From contig VDMD01000140.1 in assembly GCA_007026445.1 (NCBI GenBank), forward strand, positions 1-57,336: a stretch of 57,336 bases of DNA. Reading direction: 5' to 3'. Made by a program: the position numbers and the translations under genes. The notes below the pieces were generated by a model. That model saw only the letters and a program-made list of their open reading frames with translations, made no database searches and was not told where the DNA came from. Shown here piece after piece: positions 35,477 through 46,727 of the stretch. Source of the DNA: Schizophyllum amplum (lineage: Eukaryota > Basidiomycota > Agaricomycetes > Agaricales > Schizophyllaceae). Positions within the stretch are counted from its first letter, which is position 1. Every line of letters begins with the position of its first letter.

Positions 35477-38400
35477 CGCATGAGGGCGCTGCGCGACGTC
35501 TTATATCGCCGCCGACAGACTGTATACAGCAGTTAGCAACTCTTTGTCAACTTCCCACATGGGGCTATGGGTCACCTCCGCGTGGTGATGGGCCCTCGTG
35601 TAGTGATGGGCTGAATTCACAGCAGTTGTGCTGCTCGCTGTGGCCCCGTCGTGAAGGGCACCGCGTCGGGAGCTGTCGGGAGCCTGGCACCGCGCGCGAG
35701 ACGGCCTATAAAGGCGAGTGACTGGCCACAGAGAAGACGAAGCTATGCCCGATCGCTGCACCAATATAGCCCGCCCGCGGTAGCGACCGCGAGATGACTC
35801 GAGCACGGTGGCCCGCAACAGCTATGAAGGACGCACTAAAGGAGCCCGTGCATGAAGGGAGCCGGGGGCTCACTTACATACAGCGTGGCGCTGACAGCTG
35901 AGGGCCAAGCGGGGAGCCCGGGCGGCGGACTCTTGCATACGGGATGAATGGGCGCAGGCTGGCGCGCGTCGCGCATCCTAGCCCACGCCGCACGACGCCC
36001 TGGCCTCCCGATCTACAATGACTAGATCTACGATGCCTGCCACATGCGCCACAGTGGCATTCAACTAAAAAGAGGATGAATGGGGCCGATACGCACGGAT
36101 TAGAGGACACATACGGAATGGCGAGCACGTACGGAGACGCGTCGCTTTGCACTGGTGCATTCAGGCCCCTGCGCGCTATCGTATCTCGCGACGCAACGAT
36201 CGCGGTGACCATCCAGCGCACAGTTGCCCCCGCATTCAGTCATGCCCAGCGATGCCATCCCAATTCGAGTACGAAGGCCGCGACAGCACAGCTTCGTGTC
36301 ATCACTGCCCATCCCCATAGGCTTGTTCTATAGGAGGCTGCGCCTGTGCTGATGACCTCTTGCTCCTGTTGGTTAGCTGGCTGCTGATGCATAGCCGGTA
36401 GCAATCTCTCGACGGATTCTTGCCTGCTGATGGCTCTCTGTTTGCCTAATTAGTCGGGATTAAGGGACTAGGCTGGGGTACAAAGCGCACCTCGAAACGT
36501 AACACCGTCTGCAGCATAGACGACCAGCATCGCATTGGAGAGGTGGGAGGGACGGAGGATAGGACGAGATATGCGAGCATGAGGAGGGTGTGATGAATGA
36601 AGAGACAAGATAGGTAGTAAGTAAATGGCAGGAGAAGTGACCGGGAGTCGAATGAAGAGCGATATTAAGAGAATCCACAGCTGCAGAAGTCATCGGCTGT
36701 CAATAGTTGATAAGCTCTATTGAGTCAACGAAGGACTCATGAATGGAAGGGATTTGAACTCAGCGAATGATGTGCGAGCTGTGGCCTGGGGCCGCCCGCC
36801 CACGCCGCGCGGGTCCGAGTCGCAAACTTTGGACTCCTCGGTAGTGACACAGATCCTGCTCATTGGTGAGAAGGGTCTCTGCACCGACCACGGGCACTAG
36901 CCCCCAGGGATCCCGGACGCGATGGACATGCTCATGTTCAACTTCAGATTCAAGATTCAAGGTTCTCGACTCTTCGATCGGGTTCGGAGGCAAATCGGAA
37001 GCCACGTTTACCGCCGCGTGCGCGTCAGTCATGCGCTGTCACGCGCTGTCACGCGTGGTCATTGTCCAGTGCCGCGATGTGGCCGGTCTACTTGTGCTCC
37101 TGCCTGGCTCCTGCTCTCATGCTCTTCCACAGCCAAAGTCACGTACATCTCTCCAAGTCACGAGATTTCGCGTGCGTAATCTTTCTCACTCCAATTCATC
37201 TCGCCATGCCACGCAGTTTTCGTCAACAGAATTTTGAACATCCAAAGGGACTGGTTCAACGTATATTGGCCTCCGTTCGCTACGAACTCGCAGCTGACCA
37301 TGTCTACCGCATCATGAGCTCGCCTTCCCTGAGCTCTTCCGAATGTATTCGCAATTTCCTCGCATGGATGGATCTCACTCGTCCTCGGAGCCGTACTGGC
37401 TGTCTCCAGTTGGCAGGCTTTGCGCACGGTCTTGAACTATGATGGCTCACAGCACGTCGGCTCGATGCCGGATGTGGCATCGGACCGCAAGACGTCCGTT
37501 CGACAAAGGGCTTGACATCTGGCATCTTTTGTTTCTCGCTCGCGAACGCTCTCTGTCTTCAACAAATCGGCGCGCATGAGACAGAACTACGGAACAGATT
37601 GTCCGAGTCTACAGCACAGAAGCTCGCTCAATCAGCCTCACTAACGCAACGGAGCATGAAGTCGTCTTCTCTCCCGCTTCATTCCGTCTTCGCCTCGTTC
37701 CCCCCTGTTCCTAACTGTGGTCGCATGCGCCCACGATGGCGCTGCCTACACAGTGCACGCGATGAACATCCCCTGCCCTAAGGGCACGAGGCTAACGAGT
37801 CATCGCTTTCATCTGACTTACAGCCTATCCTACCTCGACTCAAGCTGTGGTCGCTCTCACAATGCACGTCTTCTGTCCAATCTTGTATGTGCGTCTCGCG
37901 TTGCATTCGATTCGACCACTGAGATGATTCTCCAGACTCCCAATTCCTGAGACGGATGAGTGGCGAGCTGCCGCGACGCTTTCTCTGCGCGCTCAGTCTC
38001 TGATGTCAGGGTGACGGCGCGTTGCATTGGTGGGTCACATGTCATGCACCGAGGGAAGGTGAGTCTTGCAACCTGTTCTTATCGAACTTAGGGCTGATCA
38101 TGTCTGTGAGGCGACCGATCAAACACAGTAATACTTACTCAGTAATTTGAGGCTGAGTGCGCCGCTCTGCCGCGCACGGTACGCATTGCGCACGAGTGGC
38201 ATGCGTGTCATCGCCTCGCAACCGTTGCATGAGTAGCGCTGTACCGCCTCACGCATGAGCAGCTCGGCGGCTGCCCGTGATACTTCGTCTCGTATGCATG
38301 CATAGCGCCATGATAGGCGATGCCAGCTGTGGTGCACCGAAGGGGAACGAACATTGACAACCATAAACGGCGAAGTACGGGCGAGTTTGCGATCGTGGGC

Positions 38401-39066
38401 GCTGGTGCGTGTCACTATGAATGCAGCGTCCGTTCTTATCGTTCGCAGTGAATTGGCGTGTCGAACACCAGAGCGAAGATGATTGTTTGGTAGCTGGTCG
38501 TTTTGAGACGAGCCGCGCCCATCCTGTCAGCACCTATGGCTGGCGCGGAAAACCCCACATGCTTGACCGGAACGTATCGATAGAGACGTGTTTTGTGCGT
38601 TTGACTCTCATGCCTCCATATCTCCTGCGACTTCTCGCACCCTCTATTCCCCCTTCGTTTTTGCGTCTAGTCTCGCTCATAAGTACGTATCACGGGCCTT
38701 CGCGCCTTTCAGATGGCATTAAATTTACTCAGTCGGGCATGAAAGTATGGAGATATGCAGACACGAGGATAGCAAGCCACCGCTACAGACTTCTGTCTTT
38801 TCTACAGCCTAATAGTGATCCAACTCAACCCGAACTGCCGTGGCGGCCTGGTGGCGGCTTCCATGAGTTACACATCTATCCACATTAGGGGTATCACCAC
38901 TCCACACTCACGAATTATCCTTGCGCTGAGTGCATCATAGCGACGGTGCTTTGCGTCGGGGCTGTATAAGGCTACTGCGCGCTTCCTCGACGAGCTTGTG
39001 GGCGCCAGCGTCACAATCACGTGACAATTTTGAAATGGCCGGTGCCGAGAATCCAAGTCCGATCTG
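35477..39066. other. Gene-poor stretch of 3.6 kb
   Basis: Only short open frames without family resemblance are present (for example 37206-37442 plus, 38119-38415 minus, 38421-38888 plus). A TATAAAG occurs at 35705 but no gene follows. A small direct repeat (CGCTGTCACG twice, about 37035-37055) is visible. No transposase, tRNA or rRNA was recognised. It could hold decayed genes beyond recognition. Confidence 0.4.
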
Positions 39067-39191
39067 ACACAGGGGGCAAGCTCCACGGCAGTTGAAGTCA
39101 ACTGCGTTACACTCACTTGAAAACTCACGTATCAGAACGTCGAGGCAAACACGTGGTTGCGATATGGCACAAGATTGGCCGGAGGCTGGCC
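39067..39191 (+). repeat. Left arm of a 125-bp inverted repeat
   Basis: The first 57 bases (ACACAGGGGGCAAGCTCC onward) are identical to the reverse complement of the right arm. The rest differs at a handful of positions and one indel. Confidence 0.85.
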
Positions 39192-39654
39192 GAGGGGCGA
39201 CCGAAGGGCCGGATTTCTAGTACAATTCCTGCTCTCATAGTCTTTGAGGTCGTAAGAATTTACCATGTACAATCATTGTCTGTAAACCATTGCCCTGGTG
39301 CCCTCTTGTGATAACATAATGAGAGCTGTATGAGTTGGACATAGCCAACAGGCCGAGGGCACATCGTGACCATCTCGGAGTCGATATTTCCTCACGTCTA
39401 AGTGTGATGGCTGTGACAGCTTTGGCGCGCCGTGGTCGGTCCGAAAGACGCACAATGAGGGCCACATCCGGCGAGCAACATCGAACTTATCCGAACGCTA
39501 GGCTGTATGGTTACCCGTCCAGTCCTCTCAAGCATACAAATTAATGGACTGCAAGACATGTTGCTAGGTGTAAGATCATCGGTGCAGCCAAGAAAGCCAA
39601 ATACAAGCAAACAAACAGTATTGATCGAGATAACGGGCTGATTGCCCGGCTTCC
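39192..39654. other. Spacer between the 125-bp inverted repeat arms
   Basis: About 460 bases with no gene and no transposase signature. Together with the arms this is a plausible miniature inverted-repeat element of about 714 bases. No clear target-site duplication is seen at the outer ends. Confidence 0.4.
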
Positions 39655-39780
39655 GGCCAGCCTCCGCCCAATCTCGCGCAACAATCGCAACCACGCGTTT
39701 GCCTCGACGTTCTGAAACGTGAATTTTCAAGTGAGTGTAACGCAGTTGACTTCAACTGCCGTGGAGCTTGCCCCCTGTGT
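39655..39780 (-). repeat. Right arm of the 125-bp inverted repeat
   Basis: Reverse complement match to 39067-39191. Its outer edge is 108 bases upstream of the HNH protein start codon, so the element sits in that gene's promoter region. Confidence 0.85.
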
Positions 39781-39888
39781 GAGTTGGATCTGAGTCCTTT
39801 GTCAAATTGATTTCCTTCCGCCACTACCGACGTATTGGACTCTCTGAAGCTTCAACCTCGAACTAGATCAGGGTCGCACAACTGGAAA

Positions 39889-41302
39889 ATGGACATACGC
39901 TGGCGTCCTACTGAGCTACCGGCAGTGGACAGCCCCGAAATTGCAGAGCTCATTTTTGAACCCAACTGGACAAGCGCCTATAGGAAAGTTATTGCCCTCG
40001 AAGACCAGTACTCAAAAGACCTTGCCAATATGCTTCAAGATCAGCATACCAATAAGGACAGGACGATACTCGAGGCGCATCTAATGTATCTCCGCGTCGT
40101 CGGTTGGCTCTACGTCTTCGAAGGGGGTACCTGTCGCTTGCAGCTTTCGCAATGGATTCTCTCGTGCGAGGATGATGAGACGATCATCGACCTGGGACGT
40201 TTTCTTTGCGAACATTACATCCGTGCTTGTGAGTCTCGTGCATTCTTTGTCGGATTGTCTTTCGTAACGCCCCACAGTTCGGAAGAGCAAAGGCCGTATG
40301 CCCTTCGATAGCTCTGATCCATCTCGCAATTACTTTGATTGTCAGCGGGAGAATCTTGACCAAAGACTCGTCACCCCTTTGGATGACCATGCCACCGCGC
40401 AAAGTAAAGTATGCATCTGTGATCTTGGTCGCGCCGCGTCGTCTAATTACACCCTTGAAAGGCCCATGCGCGCGACAATCATCAATGTGCCTTCATCAAG
40501 TGGTTTTCCTTCTCAGCACCAATCAGTCAACGTGACCTTCCATCTTCAACGAAGCGGGCCATCTTACGATCCGCACCGGCTTTGCCCAATATCAGCAGGC
40601 GAGAGGATGTGCAAGACAACCCAGACGCAGTCCGTGTGCCCTTTTGCGCATTACGGTGTGCGCATATCTTGAGCGAACCGACAAACCAAGATATCCACAG
40701 GAGTCCCGATAAAAGAGTAAGCATATGGCTTCACTGCAGCACCTCTCCATTTAACCTGCCTCTACAGGTATGGGCCGCCTCGGTGTCGAGCATTTTCGAG
40801 AGGTTTGGCCACGTCGACATATGCGACGAGCTCAAGGGCCCGCTAGTCCATCGCCTCGAGAACATCATCTCCGTCTCTCATGATATCCACGATGACTTCG
40901 ATAACCTGAACATCTGGCTCGAGCACGTCGGAGAACCTGTACGTGTGTGCATGTTAGTTGCCTAATGCGCCCTCTCATCATCCGTATCACTCACAGGATG
41001 GTCACCGATACCGCGTATGTGGACCCAATGCCATTTTTTTTGCCGCGACGATCTACTCCGATGACGGCTTCATCGAGTTCACGACACCGGACGACAACAC
41101 GTACCCGCTCCCGTCTCGCAAGTACATCAAACTCCATGCTGCAGCATGCAATGTCGCTCACATGTCCGGCGCGGCTGATCATTTCGACAACATCGACCGA
41201 GTGTTGGAGGAAGACAGGGTGCTTGCGGAGGATGGGCATCAGGTGTTCGTGCTTGAGCACCGCTTGCAGCAGGCTATGAACACGGCTTGCGGCAGGCCAT
41301 GA
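39889..41302 (+). CDS. HNH_2 nuclease-domain protein, copy A (intact)
   Basis: A member of the HNH_2 domain family common in Agaricomycetes; the biological role is unknown. Five exons (39889-40228, 40278-40408, 40462-40716, 40768-40938, 40997-41302) sum to 1203 bases, giving 400 residues with every junction in phase. The N-terminal part has the family pattern AHLMYLRVVGWLYVF and IDLGRFLCEHYIRA. The HNH region starts ARDNHQCAF, continues CALRCAHIL (first His), then HRLENIISVSHDIHDDFD (Asn and second His). The C-terminus is LHAAACNVAHMSGAADHFD. The last 60 bases contain three copies of a 23-base unit; the stop codon falls in the second. A damaged paralogue is at 51490-52976 and a 3' stub at 46442-46545, both inverted relative to this copy. 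Confidence 0.82.
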
Positions 41303-41325
41303 GCACCGCTTGCGACAGGCTATAG
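41262..41325 (+). repeat. 23-base unit repeated three times at the HNH-A 3' end
   Basis: Units of the type CACCGCTTGCAGCAGGCTATGA occur three times with a few changes. The stop codon of HNH-A lies in the second unit. The HNH stub at 46.5 kb has two units and HNH-B has one. Confidence 0.75.
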
Positions 41326-42140
41326 CAGCACACTAATCGCGGTCACCCCCCAGCGGCGAGCGGGCAGAACCTCCCGCCCACTGCCAGCGACTGCTCACCC
41401 GCCCATCGACCACTGCTCACCCGCCCGCCGACAAGCTGCGTCCCGGATGCCTGGCGCAGTCGACTCGGCCGTTTTAATGAGGACGAGCTGGGACGAGCGG
41501 GGTTTGAGTCCGTTTGACCCTGGTTTGACCCGTACACCGAAGAGTCAACCGGACCGAACGACGAGTCAAAGGGACCGAGGACGGTTGCTCGAGCGATATC
41601 GTGCGGGTGCCAACGAGAGGGTGTGAATGGCAAGAGACAGTGGAAGGGGCAGAAGCGCAGACGGCGAGCGAGAGGCAGACGGCGAGCGAGAGCAGGCGAC
41701 GAGGGCAAGCGGCGAGGGGAGAGTAAACGGCGAGGGGATGGCGAAAACGCACATCATCCTTCGCACATGAACGGCCGGGTAGAGTGACTCTGAGCTGTAC
41801 TAAGTAGTGCGCAGGTCCGCAGCAGACGGTGGTGGGATGAATTTACGCTATAGAAGCAGTGGAACTTCAAGCACTCCTAACTATGGCGACTTATTCACTG
41901 TCCCAAGACTGATGTGAATGTGCCACAAAGTGTTTCTCTCTCGTCTTTCAGAGTCTCGCCGGTAACGCGCTGCAGGCTTGCAGCCTCAGGACAAGCTTCT
42001 GGTGCCGGCGTAAAGCGGCGATCAGGTGACCGCGACCCCGGTTATCACGAGCTTGGCCGCAGGTCGGGAGCATTCCCCGCATCGGAGTCGAGCTCACCTT
42101 CTCTTGCTTCAGACCGTCACCATCCTAATAGTAAAGTATC
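41326..42140. other. Intergenic with simple tandem repeats upstream of Lon
   Basis: Contains short direct repeats such as CTGCTCACCCGCCC (about 41388-41430) and GGCGAGCGAGAGGCAGAC-type units (about 41660-41735). No gene recognised. The last few hundred bases must hold the Lon promoter. Confidence 0.5.
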
Positions 42141-45100
42141 ATGACCGCCGCCAAACTACCCATCCTGCCCCTCCCCCATCCCCTTGTCATCCTCCCCGCC
42201 GCCCGACTCTCGCTCCCCATCAGCCTCGAGCTGGGTGAGGCGCTGTTAGCGCTCATCAGCGAATCCGACTCGCTCCCGATCGTTGCAGCCGTCCCCGTCA
42301 CGGACAATGAAGCCCAGTCCCTCTCCGAGTATGGCACCTGCGCGCGCGTCCTGCGCCTCATGAAACCGACGTCCGCACGCAACCAGGGCGAGCCTTACTT
42401 GGTGACGCTGCATGGGCTGTCGCGCGTCCATCTGCCTCATGGACCGCGGACGTCGCCCGTTGATCTCGCCCCCCACGCTGTGGACTACGAAACGGGCGCG
42501 AACAAGGTCCCGCGGAGCTCCGTAGTCGACCGCTTTCGCGCAAGCGCGCTGCGTCTGCTCGACGGCCTTGCGCGCGATGCGAAGCTGCATGCGAAGAAGG
42601 AGACGTACGCGAAGATGGCGAGTGTGCTTGATGCGGCGCCGGATAACAAGACGCCGTGGATGGCGGACCTGCTTATGGGCAGCGTCAACACGGAGTATGA
42701 TGATAGACTGGGTGCGTGCTTGACCATGGCACCGCTGCAGCAGAAGGCTGACACTACGCACAGCGATGCTGGCCATCTTTGACGTCACGCAGCGCCTGGA
42801 GCACGCAACACAGGTCTTCTCGAAGATCTCGTCGATCTCGGAGGTGACGAAGAAGATTTCAACGTCCATCGACGAGTCGCTGTCGAAGCAGCAGAAGGAG
42901 TTCTTCTTGCGGCAGCAGCTTGCGGCCATCCAGCGTGAGCTAAACGCGCTTCACGGTAATGCGCAGCACGGACCCGACTCTCCCGTGTCCGAACTCGACG
43001 ACGACGAGAACGCGGAGGCGGACGACATGTCCGACCTGAAACGCAAGATCGAGGCCATGCTGCCCGGGTCCGAGGAGCGCAAGATGGGCGCCCGCGAGTG
43101 GAAGCGGCTCAAGCGCATCCCGCAGGGCAGCGTCGAGAACGGCGTCGTCCGCAGCTATGTGAGTAGTCCTTTGCAGTTCTACACATTGCACATGCTAAAC
43201 ACATGTTCATCTACAGCTTGAATGGCTAACTGCGCTCCCCTGGGCAGCCACGACGGCCCCGATGGAGGCGCGCGCTCGCATCCGCGACCGTACGTTTTTG
43301 TCGAGTGCCCGCGCGCAGCTGGACAGGGACCACTTCGGCCTCGACAACATCAAGAAGCGCATTATTGAGTACCTTGCCGTCGTCCGCCTCCGCGAGCTCG
43401 CCGCACAACAGGCCGCCCCGCCCATGGCCTCTCCGGCATCCTCCTCATCCGCTCTTGTGCCCTACAATCCTTCTGCCAGTCTATACGGCCCAGGCTCCAA
43501 CCTATACAGCACAGGCTCAGGGCTGTACACACCTATGTCAACCACCGCCGGATCTCCCAAATCATCTGCACCGGCGAAGCCCCCACGACCAACGCAGAGT
43601 GCGAAGCCGCCTATTCTGCTCTTCGTCGGCCCGCCGGGGACGGGAAAGACAAGTTTGGGGCAGAGCGTGGCGCGTGCGCTGGAGCTGCCGTTCCAGCGTA
43701 TCTCGCTGGGCGGCGTGCGGGATGAGGCGGAGATTCGGGGGCATCGGCGGACGTATGTGGCGAGCGCGCCGGGGTTGATTGTGCAGGCGATGCGCAAGGC
43801 GGGGAGGTTGGACTTTGTGTTGCTTTTGTGAGTGGGAGGTCTTTCTTCCAAGTGCGTCTTGAACGGCGGGTTAACTGATTTGAATGATAGGGACGAGGTG
43901 GATAAGTTGGGGGCGTCAAACTTTCACGGTGAGCTGGTGCTTGCCACCAGTCACATTGATCTAATTTTTGTGCAGGCGATCCTTCGGCAGCGCTGCTTGA
44001 AGTCTTGGATCCAGAGCAGAATCACTCTTTCAACGTGAGTGCATTGTCTACGAACGTGGTCTCATTATTGACGCCCCCCTTCAGGACCACTACCTCTCGG
44101 TACCTGTCGACCTCTCCCGCATCCTCTTCATCCTTACGGCGAACTCGCTCGACACGATGTCGGGTCCTCTGCTCGACCGCTGCGAGGTCGTGCGGCTTTC
44201 GGGATACACGTATGACGAGAAGATGGCCATCTCGAGGAGGTACTTGATCCCGAAGCAGATACGGGCGTGTGCACTGGATGCGCCCGGGGGTGGGTTCGGG
44301 GGCGTGGGGGAAGTGTCATCGGCCCGGGGAGAAGGCGCGGAGCTCGTGCAGAGCAACACGGGTACGAAGGACGCGGGTATGAAGGACGCGGATGCGCAGC
44401 TCACGAAGACCAACGCCGCCCGCGAGCCTGTCGCCGACACGCCTCGCGTGGTCATCACGGAGGCCGCGCTGCTGACGATCGTGACGCAGTACACGCGCGA
44501 GGCGGGCGTGCGCAGCCTGGAGCGCGCGATCGGCGCCGTGGTGCGCTACAAGGCCGTCGAGTGGGCCGAGTACTCGGAGGCAGAGAACGGCGGGTACGAG
44601 GATGGGAGCACGACGATGACAAAGTACGAACCGGCGACGACCAAGTACGAGCCTGCGACGGCCAAGTACGCGCCCGCGATCAAGTACAATCCCGTCGTGG
44701 AGGCGCACGAGCTCGAGCACATCCTCGGCATCCCGCGTTACGAGGAGGAGCGCGAGCGCGAGGCGCGGTCCGGCGTCGTCTACGGGCTCGTCGTCACCGG
44801 GCAGGGCGAGGGCGGGATCATGCCGATCGAGAGCGTCGCGGTGCCGGGGACGGGGCAGCTGCGGACGACGGGCAGCCTGGGGGACGTGATCCGGGAGAGC
44901 GCGGAGCTCGCGCTTAGCTTCGTGAAGCGGCACGCGTGGGAGCTGGGGGTGACGGAAGGGCGGGGGCAGGACCCGCTGAAGGCGTGGAAGGAGAGAGAGG
45001 GTGGTGGTGGGCCGGCGACGGCGATTGACGTTCACCTGCATCTGCCGGCGGGCGCGCAGAAGAAGGACGGGCCGAGCGCGGGGACGGCGATGACGTGCGC

Positions 45101-46050
45101 GCTGGTGTCGCTGCTGACGGGCGCGGTGGTGCCGACGGACGTGGCGATGACAGGGGAGGTGAGTGGCATGTGGGGTTCATATATGTTTTTATATTTGGTT
45201 TTGTGGCACGCTGTACCTCTCCCTCGGTTGGAGGGATCATGCCCTCGACCCTGCCGCCGTCTCTCTCTCCCTTCGTCTCTCCCTCTCTCCCTCGTATCTC
45301 TCCGTCACTTCCTCTTGATCTCTTGTGCTAACCTGTCCGTCCCCCAGATCACTCTCCGCGGTCGCGTCACGCCCGTGGGCGGCATCAAGGAGAAAGTCCT
45401 CGGCGCGCACCGCGCGGGCGTCCGGCGCCTCGTGCTGCCGTGCGCGAATCGAAAGGACGTGGAGCACGACGTGTCGAGGGAGATCAGGGATGCGATGGAG
45501 TTTGTGTTTGTGCGGACGGTGAGTTTTTGTTTTGTTGTGGGCGGGCTTGGTTTAGTGGGCGAGTTTGGTTCTGTGGGCAGTTTGCGTTTTTGTGGCCGAG
45601 TTCAGTTTCGGTTTGAGTTTCTGTGGGCGAAGTTTTGCTGCGTTGTGGCGAGTTCTTTCTTCGCCTTTTGCGCGTATTCTTCTTCGCCTTCTGGGCAAGT
45701 TGTTCCCTCTTCCATTTCACGGTGGAGTCTGCATTTCGAGTCAGGTGTGCGCGTCGCCGTTGGACTGGTCGGACGGTGCTCGGCGCGCGTCACGGTTGGA
45801 CTTTGCTTTGTGAGCGTTGGGGATGGACTAGGCTCAGGATATACAGGAGAACTGGAGTGGACAAGGAACACTGACCGACGCTCTACATTTCGAATGCTGA
45901 CCAACGTATCGCGTTTCGCTGACCGACGCTCTCTGCATTTTTCAGGTTCGCGAGGCGCTAGACGCAGCGTTTGGCGTGGACGCGTTTGGGAAGAGCAAGC
46001 TGCCGTGGAGGCGGAGGGTCGAGGGGCCGATCATGGAGAGTCGGATGTGA
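42141..46050 (+). CDS. Peroxisomal Lon protease (ATP-dependent, AAA+ serine protease)
   Basis: Lon unfolds and degrades damaged proteins; this one is the peroxisomal type. Eight exons (42141-42711, 42764-43158, 43217-43827, 43891-43928, 43976-44034, 44085-45158, 45348-45518, 45946-46050) sum to 3024 bases, 1007 residues, with no frame break. The N-terminus ([15 protein letters not shown]) begins directly with the Lon substrate domain, without a presequence. A coiled coil follows ([19 protein letters not shown]). Then come Walker A GPPGTGKT, Walker B FVLLLDEVDK, a sensor ([13 protein letters not shown]), and the protease domain with KDGPSAG (catalytic Ser) and GGIKEKV (catalytic Lys). The C-terminus is ESRM; SRM fits a type 1 peroxisomal targeting signal. 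Unusual inserts are a Tyr/Gly/Ser-rich linker near 43490 and KYEPAT repeats near 44620. The last intron is 427 bases. Confidence 0.92.
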
Positions 46051-46395
46051 GGGGTGGTGTGAAGTGAAGGTGGCATGGAGGGAAGATTTTTGTGAAGGTG
46101 GAAGAGCGTGAGGGTGGAAGATGCCGGGAAGATGCACACATTCTTGACCTGTTGACCTACCTGTATCTATCACGCGACCTCAGTATCTACCACGCCGCCG
46201 GCGCCCTGTGTATACCTACCTGCTTTATTTGTTTTTGCATTCTGCCGACTGTATTGTCTGTCATTGCTCAATGGATCTTCTGTATATAAGTAAATCTGGT
46301 TACCGACGAGCAGCAAACGACAAGAGGAAACTCTGAAAATACGGTAACGTGTGATAAGTCTACTTCGATTGCTACTCACGGCCTTTCAAATTTCA
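46048..46395. other. Lon 3' flank
   Basis: No gene. Not present in the second Lon copy, which jumps from the exon 6 donor region straight to sequence matching 46396 onward. Confidence 0.4.
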
Positions 46396-46545
46396 GCAAC
46401 GGAACATTATACAAACAGCAAGTTGTACTTAGTCGGGCCTGTTGGCACATGACTAGTGTGCTGCTATAGCCTGCCGCTCACGGCGCTCAAAGCCTGCCGC
46501 AAGCGGTGCTCGAGCACGAACATCTGATGCCCATCCTCCGCAACG
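46396..46545 (-). pseudogene. 3' stub of an HNH_2 gene
   Basis: On the minus strand this matches the last 60 or so coding bases and the downstream flank of the HNH genes. Shared landmarks are GAGGATGGGCATCAG-type coding sequence, a 23-base tandem unit (two copies), the TATAGCAGCACACTAG sequence after the stop, and GGAACATTATACAAACAGCA. The same stretch follows HNH copy B at 51440-51560. Nothing upstream of the C-terminal codons remains. It is a truncated gene remnant, facing Lon tail to tail. Confidence 0.8.
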
Positions 46546-46727
46546 CAAGCGCGGGCAATTATATAAACGCCTTTTTGGGCGCACTGCCGGCACCGTGGGA
46601 ACATGACGCCAGCGTCTTCCATTTTGCACTTGTTCTGCACGACTACCTCTTGCTCCTTATTGATTATCGCACTTTGCGTTTTCGAATCCGCGCCAATTAT
46701 CTTTGCCCTTCATCAAGGTCTTTCCAA

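Noticed and set aside
35705..35711. TATAAAG as a promoter of a plus-strand gene
   Set aside because: Only a 12-codon frame follows within 100 bases and no gene is recognisable downstream.
36740..36860. Possible tRNA on the minus strand, B-box-like GTTCAAATCC
   Set aside because: The T stem does not pair and no acceptor or anticodon arm could be built.
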